The notes under the pieces: generated by a model
Told to the model about the DNA's origin: nothing
Databases searched by the model: none
Seen by the model: the letters and a program-made list of their open reading frames with translations, nothing else
Made by a program: the position numbers and the translations under genes
Shown: in pieces, positions 58,501-64,000 of the stretch
How positions within the stretch are numbered: the first letter of the stretch is position 1
Layout of the letters: every line of letters starts with the position of its first letter
Assembly (NCBI GenBank): GCA_022818135.1
Contig: JAFMSR010000014.1
Span: forward strand, 33,337,487-33,401,486
Direction: 5' to 3'
Source: Saxidomus purpurata
Lineage: Eukaryota; Mollusca; Bivalvia; Venerida; Veneridae
DNA: 64,000 bases

Positions 58501-61500
58501 ATAACTCTGTGAAAAATTTTCTTGATTTGTACTTAGAAATTCCTAGTTAAAGTCTTGTGTGCCCTTAACTGTCAAAGTTTTGTTTTATTGGCAAGCACTA
58601 AAAAAAGGGGGGCCCCCTGTCCCTTACCTGATTTGTTTGTCTTAGTGTATTGAGCTTGGTTAAGTTTTTCGTACCACCCTACTTTATTTCAAAACCATTA
58701 GAGGTATTGCTATGAAACTTACCATACTTATTTATCATCATTACCTGCATCAACAGACAAGTACACAACTCTGTCAAGGTTTTTGACAGAATTATGCCCC
58801 TTTTTGACTTAGAAAATACATTGAATGTGGGTTAAATCCACTTATTGACTTAACCCTTAGAGATGTTGCTTAGAAACTTTGAATGCTTGTTTACATCATA
58901 ACCCGCATCTATAGACAAGAGAAGTTAACTCTGTTAAGGATTTGTTTTAAAAATTTAGGCTTTTATCGACTTAAAATCTTGGTTAAGTTTTTTGTACCTG
59001 TCCACTTTTTGACTAAACAGTTTGAAATATTTGTGAAAGTTGGAATACTTGTTAACCATCATTATCCCCAAACATAGGCAGGGTAAGGTAAATCTGTCAT
59101 GGATTTTATTTGAATTATGGCCCTTTTCAACTTAAAAACTCAGTTAAAGTTTTTATTCTTGTCCACTTGTTGACTTAACCATTTGAGATATTACTTTGAA
59201 AGTTGAAGTACCTATGAACCGTCATGACACCAATCTGTAAGCAAGAGAAGAGAACTGAAAATGTTTCTTGATTTGTACTCGGAAATTTCTAGTTAAATTT
59301 GGTGTGCCCTTAACTGTCAAAGTTTTGTTTTGACAAGCACTAAAAAAGTCAAGCGCACTGTCCTACTGACAGCTCTTGTTTCCTATATTTATCAAATGGA
59401 TTTATATATATGAGTAAATTTATTTCAGTCAGCAGACAAGTCAGAAATTTAAATATTTCACTGCCTCTGTTTTATATACAGTTCAGTTTCTGTTTATCAA
59501 CATTGAAAGAACAACCATACATTTATTAAGTGAGGAATTAAAATGAATTCATTCATACCATATTTCACTTTTTTTAATAAAACAATTGCTACCATTGGTT
59601 GATTATGCTACACTTTGTGTCACTTAGGACCACAAGGAAAGGTGGAATCAAGAAGCTGAAGACTCCTGCCAAGGCTGCAGCTGTAAAGAAAACAGGTAAA
59701 CTTTGTCTTGTGTTTCAGTTTTACTGTAATTGCTTTGATATTCATTACCATTTGTTACAGTGAAACTGAAGTTCTTTAATTGTGCTTGAAAGTAAAGTTG
59801 TATGAATGTGTACGTAATTCTATAAGCAGACATCTGCAGATCATAGCCTAAGTAACATTGAGTTTGTACATTATAGCCACTCCTGTGAAATCAGCATCAC
59901 CTGAAGTGAATAGCAAGTCAAGAAGAAACATAAAAGTTACTCCAGTCAAAGCGGACACTCCAAAACGGGGAAGACGAGCCAGAGCAGCTCCTCAAGTTGT
60001 AAAACAAAGAGAGAAGGTTGAGGAAATTCAAACAGAAAACAGTATGTAAATAAATTTCTCAAATAACACACTGACTATATATGTAACGAGTTACAGCTGT
60101 CCATTGTGGCAAAACTTGGTCAAACAGGTGTATTTGAAGTTTTGACAGATCAATGGTTGAAGTATTTATAAGGTTTAATATGCTGAATGTGTCTTTCAAC
60201 AGTAAAAAGCACAATATGTAGTCAGTTAAATGTCCAAGATGGTTTAAATGCCTTAATTAAGCCATCTCAGGTTTCTAAATGTATATTTATATATCGGCTT
60301 GTTGAAAATTGCAGGAAAAGAAGCCTCGCCAGCTGTTGGTAGAATTGGGAGAAGAAACGCAGTTGTGACTCTTGTTAAAATAGCTACTCCGAAGTCAGCA
60401 CGGGGCAGATCTAAATCGGTCAAAAAAGTTGCTACTCCAAAGGCTGTCACACCAAAGGTGAGAAAGGGCAGATCAACACGGGCAGCACCAAAAGTTGCTA
60501 CCCCAGAGGTATCTACTGTAGCCTCACCAAAAGCAGCCACACCCAAGGTAGCGAAGGGTAGGTTAACATCTGCTAAAGTTGCCATACCAAAAGCAACCAC
60601 TCCTAAGGCAGTGAAGGGTCGATCTACAAGATCTGCACCAAAAGTTGCCACACCAAAAGTTGCCACACCCAAGGCTTCAAAGGGCAAATCAACAAGATCT
60701 GCACCAAAAGCAGCTACACCAAAAGCAGTAACACCCAAGGTGGCAAAAGGCAAATCAACAAGATCTGCACCAAAAGATGCCACACCAAAAGCAGCTACAC
60801 CAAAGGTAGCAAAGACTAAATCAACAAGATCTGCACCCAAAGCAGCAACACCTAAACCTGTTGAAACTGAATCTACTATAGCAGCTGAGCAAGAAAAGGT
60901 TTCAAAAAGCAGTAAGTCATTGTATACCAATATATCTTTCACATACAGCATCTAGGGATAGACAAAATAAAAAACCATAAAAACCCCCCCCAAATAAAAA
61001 AAAAAAATTTTTAAAAAACAACAAACCACCCAAAAAAAAAAAAAATATAAAAAAAAAAAAAAAAAAAAAATTGTGGCTTTAGGAGGTAAATTATGCCTTA
61101 TCTTCTTCCTTCAAACAAGACCAAAACATTTTTTTTTTTTTTTGTCAAACCATAGCTTGTATTTATGCTTTTCAGCTTGTCACTTTTCTTCATGCGTAAA
61201 TATATGACCAGAAGCTTATGTACTTATAACAAAAAGATTACCTATGAACAAGAACACAAACATAGTTTACTTTGTTTGCCATGCAGCTTCTGTGCTAAAC
61301 TTTATATGCATTGCATTAATAATCTGTTTTTGTAACATCAGTAACTCATACTTCAATAAATTTTAGCTAAAAGTGCTACTCTGGTGAAGAAAGCAACACC
61401 AGTAAAGAGAGGGAGAGCAACAAGGGCAGCTCCAAAAAAAGCTACTCCTATCAAGGTGGTGAAAGAGGTCAAAGTTGACACACCTGTACAGTCTAAACGT

Positions 61501-63453
61501 GGATCACGAAAGGGAGGTAAGTTAACTATTAACAGCAATGTTGGTTGTCAAAGGGTTGAAATTTGTGTTTTTAAAAAGAAGGGAGATGTTAAGAATTGTC
61601 TTGAATGCCTAGCAGTTTGAAAATGGTGGAATAACCAAGTTTCTTAAATTGGCTAAATAGGCTGTCGAATTTGTTAGAAAGTCTTTTTATGCCCCCGAAG
61701 GGTGGCATATTAAAATCGTACCGTCTGTCCGTCCCCTCCCGTGCCGTCCCGCCCCCCACTTACAAATTCGTGTCCGACTGCACCTTAGCTTTTCATGCAT
61801 TGAAGGATTTTAAAATAACTATGGCACACATGTTCTAGCACATCAAAGCCGTGTCGCGTGCAAGACCCCACATCCCTACCTCAAAGGTGAAGGTCACCTT
61901 GGAGTATGAAGGTTATGGAATCCTCTATATATGCACACTTCGTGTCCGGACTGTAACTTTGTCATGCATTGAAGGATTTTTAAAATAACTAGGCACACAT
62001 GTCTAGCACATCAAGGGGCAGCGTGCGCAAGACCCACGTCCCTAGCTCAAAGGTCAAGGTCACCTTAGAGTTTGAAGGTAATGGATTCCTCTATATATGC
62101 ATATATGCACACTTCGTGTCCGGACTGTAACTTTGTCATGCCTTGAAGGATTTTAAAATAGTATGGCACAAATGTCTAGCACATCAAGGCGCGTGTCGCG
62201 TGCAAGACCCACATCCCTACCGCCAAGGTCAAGGTCACCTTAGAGTTTATAGGTAATGGAATCCTGTATATATGCATACATTTGTGTCCGGACCAGCCAA
62301 CTTTATTATGCTTTGAAGGATTTTAAAATAACTTGGCACAAATGTCTAGCACTCAAGCGGATGTGTCGCGTGCAAGACCCAAGTCCCTACCTCAAAGGTC
62401 AAGGTCACCTTAGTGTTTAAAGTAATGGAATCTGTATGCATGATTACTCTGTCATGCATGGAAGGATTTTAAATTACATAGCCTTTATTGAACACATGGG
62501 AGGACACGCGTAGGCCTTTTGGGGAATTCGTCACTTGTGAGGGACAGCTCTTTGTTCAAAAATATGTTTGGGAAACATGGAATAATTCTGTTTGAGTAAC
62601 TATTGATTGCTGTGTGAAAATGGTCAAACTGCATATTTCTTTTTTGCTCTAATTCCAATTGTTAATTTCAGCTAAAGCAACACCTAAAGCTGCCACACCA
62701 GTGAAGAGGGGCCGATCTGCTCGTTCAGCTCCCAAAACAGCAACCCCTAATCTAGCAGAGGTGAAACCAACAGGTATTAACATTTATAAGTTCTCTCTCT
62801 CCTTCATCTGCATCACTTTGTCATGTCTTCCTCTTCTTGTGTGATGGTACATAGTTTATAAAAGTATGTGTATATCACTTTATTACTGACTTTCATTTAA
62901 AAAAGAAAGTTGCAATGAAATAAATCATTACATTATTATTACAATGGTTAGTCATTACTTTCAATACTTTTGTTTCACAGAAAAGACAAATACTGCAGCA
63001 GCTAAAAGAAAAGCAAGCCCAGTTAAATCAGCAACACCAGTGAAGAAGACTAAATCTACTAAAGTTGCTGGAAGTCCCAAGAAAGTGTCAACACCTGCTA
63101 AGAGAGCTACCAGAGGAAAAACTGTTAAAACTTCACCAGCCAAGAAAACACCTGTGAAAGTAACAAAACTAAAGCAGGCTAAAACTGCTGAGTCTGCTGT
63201 AGAAGTTGCAGTTGCTCAGTCAGCATCACCTCCAAAAAGAGCAACAAGAGGGAAAGCAGCTACACCTAAAAAAACAGCCACACCCAAGAAGATTGCAGGC
63301 AAAAACGCTAAATCAGCAGAAAAGGCACCAACCCCCAAACCAGTTAAAAATGCAGCAACTCGAAAACGTAAAGCAGAAACACCTGTTAAATCTGCAGCTA
63401 AAAAACTAAAGGCAGCAACTCCAGCTAAACGAGTTACTCGAGCGAGGCGGTAA
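41803..63453 (+). CDS. MKI67: Ki-67 orthologue, mitotic chromosome-periphery protein
   Basis: Sixteen coding exons: 41803-41891, 42981-43062, 43323-43580, 48059-49205, 50951-52892, 53558-53705, 54681-54833, 55056-55505, 56825-56970, 57336-57443, 59628-59695, 59877-60041, 60315-60911, 61367-61516, 62672-62773, 62981-63453. They sum to 6,078 nt, 2,025 residues plus TAA, with every junction in frame. In vertebrates Ki-67 coats mitotic chromosomes, recruits PP1 and keeps chromosomes dispersed. Here the N-terminal FHA domain (residues 1-96), PP1 docking block (553-585), KSWADIVK (1185-1192) and STGHAASPATIVIGK (1238-1252) match in order. The ~120-residue vertebrate repeats are missing; Lys/Ser/Thr-Pro repeats replace them, and the product is shorter than human Ki-67 (about 3,250). 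The start is the first ATG after the acceptor at 41,791, with an in-frame TGA just upstream. Dense S/T-P-x-K/R sites imply Cdk control. CDCA2/Repo-Man shares the PP1 block but lacks the FHA domain, so it is less likely. Confidence 0.9.
42110..42565. mobile_element. CCCCACAAAACGAAG bivalve element
   Basis: It starts TATACCCCCACAAAACGAAG, GGGGGGTATATAGGAG, has two ~120-bp units with ATGATAACTCATGAA..GACTTGA and CAAGT..CTTTGGGGTCAG.AGGTCAA, and ends TTGTGGGGGTATAATTCGTC. The starts and ends are short inverted repeats (TATACCCCCACAA / TTGTGGGGGTATA). It lies in the intron between coding exons 1 and 2 of Ki-67. Confidence 0.75.
44047..46985. mobile_element. 2.9-kb TIR DNA transposon, copy 2, TA target duplication
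   Basis: Termini 44,049-44,085 and 46,947-46,983 match the 37-bp termini of copy 1 with two and one differences, and both ends abut TA. The block 44,049-about 45,275 is the reverse complement of about 16,985-18,208, and about 46,450-46,983 is the reverse complement of 12,922-about 13,455. The middle is a tandem array instead of the 3.3-kb foldback of copy 1. No transposase frame. It lies in the Ki-67 intron between coding exons 3 and 4. Confidence 0.85.
45270..46400. repeat. 164-bp tandem array forming the interior of copy 2
   Basis: About six copies of a unit with GTTTGCGTACCACCTCAAAT, CCATTGACATATGGCTTTGA, TTCACCATCATGCCCCCAAC, AGGAGATAACTCTATCAAGC and AAAATTATGCCCCTTTTTCT. Starts at 45,361, 45,525 and 45,688 give a 163-164-bp period. 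It opens after CTATTCGAAGAATAAGGAGA and closes at GTCTACTGACAGCTCTTGTT, the boundaries also seen at 57.7-59.4 kb, so the array belongs to its own bivalve family inserted in the TIR element. Confidence 0.85.
47245..47475. mobile_element. 231-bp MITE with ~65-bp TIRs and TA duplication
   Basis: Left end TACTGCAGCAAAAAAGAAAC and right end GTTTCTTTTTCGCTTCAGTA are inverted; the pairing continues through GGGTAACAAAATATGTAATA and ATCAAAACGGCTATGTGTAG for about 65 bp. TA flanks both ends. Long TIRs and TA suit a Tc1/mariner-derived MITE. It is intronic in Ki-67. Confidence 0.85.
48059..49205 (+). other. MKI67: Ki-67 coding exon 4: TP/SP repeat region
   Basis: Encodes residues 144-526, almost entirely Pro, Lys, Ser, Thr and Ala. 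Short units of the type SPKPATPRV recur, and from about 48,748 to 48,890 a 15-residue unit (SPKPATPKSVKPRGA) repeats four times nearly identically. Most SP and TP pairs are followed by K, giving many minimal Cdk sites and histone-H1-like SPKK/TPKK DNA-contact motifs. The codon-level repetition leaves long antisense open frames, which are shadows. Acceptor ATTTACAG|GCC is phase 0; donor TCAG|GTAATT is phase 1. Confidence 0.85.
49328..49613. repeat. Two adjacent hairpin elements in Ki-67 intron
   Basis: 49,328-49,460: TTCTAACGCA pairs with TGCGTTAGAA, around an inner palindrome TTTGCGACTAT..ATAGTCGCAAA. 49,475-49,613: TTTTGATATTTGCGACCGTA, GACGGTTTTAATGG pairs with CCATTAAAAACCGTATATAC, GTCGCAAATATCAAAA, giving ~38-bp TIRs on a ~135-bp body. 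Both look like MITEs that share the TTTGCGAC core. Confidence 0.75.
49740..50130. repeat. Truncated bivalve AGCTCAC-type element
   Basis: Recognised from TAAGCTCACCTTTCAAATCT, CTGGTTGCCATGGCAATGAA and AAAGCATCAATGTCTAATAG, the standard order of the family, with loss of the tandem core. Intronic in Ki-67. Confidence 0.5.
51022..51120 (+). other. MKI67: PP1 docking block of Ki-67 (RVxF plus extension)
   Basis: Translation from 51,022: KRKRVSFG, LSPELF, LPPSTPVRRG. RVSF (codons at 51,031-51,042, residues 553-556) is the RVxF motif; the following F/L-x-P-E-L-F and L-P-x-x-T-P segments form the Ki-67/Repo-Man-specific extension that selects PP1-gamma in vertebrates. All anchor residues (R, V, F, L-P-x-x-T-P) are kept. 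The Ser inside RVSF is a plausible Aurora B switch as in vertebrates; that is inference. Confidence 0.92.
51247..52170 (+). repeat. MKI67: In-frame 84-bp coding minisatellite in Ki-67 exon 5
   Basis: About twelve copies of a 28-residue unit with core KKSPGRPKSPAKTPEQ and linker KTPVRSASPASA (residues about 624-932). Some copies are shortened by 5-8 residues (AETPVGSAST at 51,945-52,040), always in multiples of 3 nt. The SPGRPKSP core is AT-hook-like (GRP flanked by basic residues) with two Cdk-type sites. High identity at the DNA level implies recent unequal exchange. Confidence 0.9.
53558..54833 (+). other. MKI67: Ki-67 coding exons 6-7: KSWADIVK and STGHAASPATIVIGK signatures
   Basis: Exon 6 (53,558-53,705) encodes TPKLKSWADIVKKPAA; exon 7 (54,681-54,833) encodes HLAPSTGHAASPATIVIGK. 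Human Ki-67 has near-identical KSWADVVK and STGHAxSPxTIIIGK segments in the same order after the PP1 block. Their biochemical role is not known to me, but they make the orthology call independent of low-complexity sequence. Junction phases are 2, 0 and 0. Confidence 0.9.
55056..55505 (+). other. MKI67: Ki-67 coding exon 8: five GVK-x-LF-x-TP modules
   Basis: Residues 1274-1423. The modules are GVKDLFLTP (1286), GVKELFKAK (1353), GIKRLLKTP (1371), GLKRLMKTP (1393) and GVATLFASP (1412), several preceded by SPSG or SPTG. They resemble the GFKELFQTP core found once per ~120-residue repeat in vertebrate Ki-67. A symmetrical phase 0-0 exon of 450 nt. Confidence 0.85.
55835..55879. repeat. Short hairpin GTTACTTCCC / GGGAAGTAAC
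   Basis: A perfect 10-bp stem separated by 25 nt in the intron after Ki-67 coding exon 8; likely a small repeat-derived hairpin. Confidence 0.6.
56150..56795 (-). mobile_element. Bivalve tandem-core element with an inserted SINE
   Basis: Reverse orientation: it ends at 56,757-56,795 with GTGAGCGCTATAGGGCCATCTTGGCCCTCTT (complement of the 29.4-kb start) and contains two GACCCC units near 56,208 and 56,625. The stretch 56,300-56,475 (GGTTCCGGGTTCTATCCC, TGTCCTTCGGCAAAC, TGCCTCTCTCGAGGG) is a tRNA-headed SINE body inserted in it. Intronic in Ki-67, ending just before coding exon 9. Confidence 0.65.
56825..57443 (+). other. MKI67: Ki-67 coding exons 9-10: short Lys-rich segments
   Basis: Exon 9 (56,825-56,970) encodes KPKKTPVKSVKKTKSP-type repeats; exon 10 (57,336-57,443) encodes RRGGRKRAATPVKSPAAKKA. 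Both end in AG with the next exon supplying G of an Arg codon (phase 2). The basic Lys/Arg blocks could serve as nuclear localisation or DNA-contact sites. Confidence 0.8.
57535..59385. repeat. Diverged tandem-core array related to the 45.3-kb array
   Basis: Eight or more units share TTTTTCGTACCACC.CACTTTATTTCAAAA..GGTATTGCTTTGAAACT..TACTTGTTTACCATCAT..ACTCTGTCAAGG.TTTTTGACAGAATTATG..CCCTTTTTGACTTAG. They are bounded by GGGGAGCTATCCTACC near 57,690 and CAAGCGCACTGTCCTACTGACAGCTCTTGTT at 59,350. Units are about 170-200 bp and only moderately alike, so this copy is older than the one at 45.3 kb. Confidence 0.75.
60960..61145. repeat. A-rich low-complexity tract with T-run
   Basis: A-runs broken by CCCC and ATATAA from 60,968 to 61,070, followed at 61,121-61,145 by a run of T. 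It lies in the intron after Ki-67 coding exon 13. It could be a retroelement tail or a homopolymer consensus problem. Confidence 0.7.
61688..62560 (+). mobile_element. ~170-bp tandem-core element (TTATGCCCCCGAAGGG family)
   Basis: It starts TTATGCCCCCGAAGGGTGGC, has four units with CTTCGTGTCCGGACTGTAAC, CATGCATTGAAGGATTTTAA, GTCTAGCACATCAAGG and TCAAAGGTCAAGGTCACCTT (unit starts near 61,768, 61,938, 62,115 and 62,280), and ends GAATTCGTCACTTGTGAGGG, ACAGCTCTTTG. Same family as 22.5-23.3 kb in the opposite orientation. In the intron before Ki-67 coding exon 15. Confidence 0.8.
62981..63453 (+). other. MKI67: Ki-67 last coding exon: basic C-terminal tail
   Basis: Residues 1869-2025: KRATRGK (twice), TPKKTATPKK, AATRKRKAE and the very end AKRVTRARR before TAA. 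In vertebrates the C-terminal LR domain binds DNA/chromatin and anchors Ki-67 on mitotic chromosomes; the final RVTR-basic cluster here resembles that domain's RVTR-x-x-KR segment. Strong Lys/Ala/Thr bias; no globular domain. The opposite-strand frames are shadows. Confidence 0.8.
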
Positions 63454-64000
63454 AACAGTTAAAAGATTTTTTTACGTAATTTATTTATATTGCAACTTTC
63501 TTAGACATCACAAATTTTGTGTATGAAATAAGGCGTGTTTCACAGGAATGAAAAGTATCAGGATGTGCAATTGATACGGAGGGACTATATTCCTAGATGT
63601 CATGTTAGCATTTAGTAAGTGTTTGGTTGGTATAGCTGTTGTGTTCTGTAAGTTTTAAACACAGGTCTTCCACATCGAGCACAAGTAGGGTTTTTAATAG
63701 AACAATTGATTTTTAAACACAGTTTACATATTTTTTATGTTTTGTTCTCCTCTCTTTTTTTTTTACGTAAGTTATAGTGCATTTTCCATTTTGTATAAAG
63801 TTTATCATAATCACTCATTGATCTTTGGTTCACTTCTTTTCTTTATCATTTGACCATAAATTATATTATTTTCTTCGTTTTAATAATTTTTAGAAATAGG
63901 GTGAACTTACTTGTACAGATTCATGTTCACAACATAAAGAAGGTTTTTCAAAACTAAAAAAAATTGTATTAAAACAACAGCCGAAAGTAGTGCAGGACAG
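63454..64000 (+). other. 3' UTR of Ki-67 and downstream sequence
   Basis: AT-rich with no open frame. No canonical AATAAA occurs before the window ends; the only usable variant I see is ATTAAA at 63,968-63,973. The transcript may end there or beyond the window. Confidence 0.45.

Larger units (their letters stand above)
59628..62773 (+). other. MKI67: Ki-67 coding exons 11-15: symmetrical KRGR..APK cassettes
   Basis: Exons 11 (59,628-59,695), 12 (59,877-60,041), 13 (60,315-60,911), 14 (61,367-61,516) and 15 (62,672-62,773). Exons 12-15 all begin and end in phase 1, so any can be skipped or duplicated without loss of frame. Each contains the same module: TPKRGRRARAAP, KGRSTRSAPKVATPK, TPVKRGRATRAAPKKATP, TPVKRGRSARSAPKTATP. 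Exon 13 amplifies it into a 22-residue tandem unit (KGKSTRSAPKAATPK) over residues 1586-1784. The layout suggests serial exon duplication. Confidence 0.85.

Noticed and set aside
60253..60951. Minus-strand open frame of 232 codons
   Set aside because: Shadow of the Ki-67 exon 13 repeats.
41803..63453. CDCA2/Repo-Man or a histone-H1-like protein as the identity of the large gene
   Set aside because: Repo-Man lacks the FHA domain, and H1 has a winged-helix domain that is absent here; the FHA, PP1, KSWAD and IGK signatures together fit Ki-67.

Overview
The window is eukaryotic nuclear DNA, AT-rich, with short exons in long GT-AG introns, and almost certainly from a bivalve mollusc. The basis is the dispersed-repeat repertoire: elements ending in AGCTCAC / GTGAGCTAATAAA, units built on GTGACCTTGACC, GACCCC..GGTCAATTTTGACC and 'gccccttttcgactt' cores, a CCCCACAAAACGAAG element, tRNA-headed SINEs and TA-duplicating TIR elements. 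Species is not determined. Three protein-coding genes are supported; the rest is repeats and intergenic sequence.

Region by region. 1-8.1 kb: a dead mariner transposase relic, a tRNA-like fragment, a long-TIR foldback element (3.17-4.11 kb) and a 1.8-kb, 19-bp minisatellite with a 114-bp higher-order period. 8.09-12.23 kb: a complete four-exon gene (TATA box, signal peptide, Pro-rich segment, LDL-receptor class A-like six-Cys exon, Thr/Ser-rich stalk, AATAAA); its intron 2 carries a 420-bp tandem duplication of a hairpin element. 12.6-33.7 kb: transposon and satellite territory, including a 5.3-kb TIR element (12,922-18,208, TA duplication) with a second foldback inside it, several tandem-core bivalve elements, and a 56-bp minisatellite (27.2-28.9 kb). 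33.77-38.17 kb, minus strand: a three-exon gene for a basic Ser/Thr-Pro-rich protein ending in a CaaX-like CIIL; its long last exon is interrupted by one in-frame TAA. 39.4-39.5 kb: a compact candidate bidirectional promoter (two TTTGAA, one CCAAT, one CACGTG). 41.80-63.45 kb, plus strand: a complete 16-coding-exon gene that I reconstruct as an orthologue of Ki-67 (MKI67), 2,025 residues, every splice junction keeping frame.

The Ki-67 call rests on four features in the vertebrate order: an N-terminal FHA domain (exons 1-3), the RVSF / LSPELF / LPPSTP protein-phosphatase-1 docking block (exon 5), the KSWADIVK and STGHAASPATIVIGK signatures (exons 6-7), and a GVK-x-LF-x-TP module repeated five times (exon 8) that resembles the core of the vertebrate Ki-67 repeat. 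The long vertebrate repeats are absent; the middle and C-terminal parts are short Lys/Ser/Thr-Pro repeats, several coded by in-frame minisatellites, ending in a basic tail.

The Ki-67 gene and the minus-strand gene lie head to head, both encode basic proteins dense in minimal Cdk sites, and may share a cell-cycle promoter. The Ki-67 introns hold a second copy of the 5.3-kb TIR family with a different interior, nested in an older bivalve repeat. Exon structures were assembled by eye from splice signals, reading frame and motif memory; no alignment was run.
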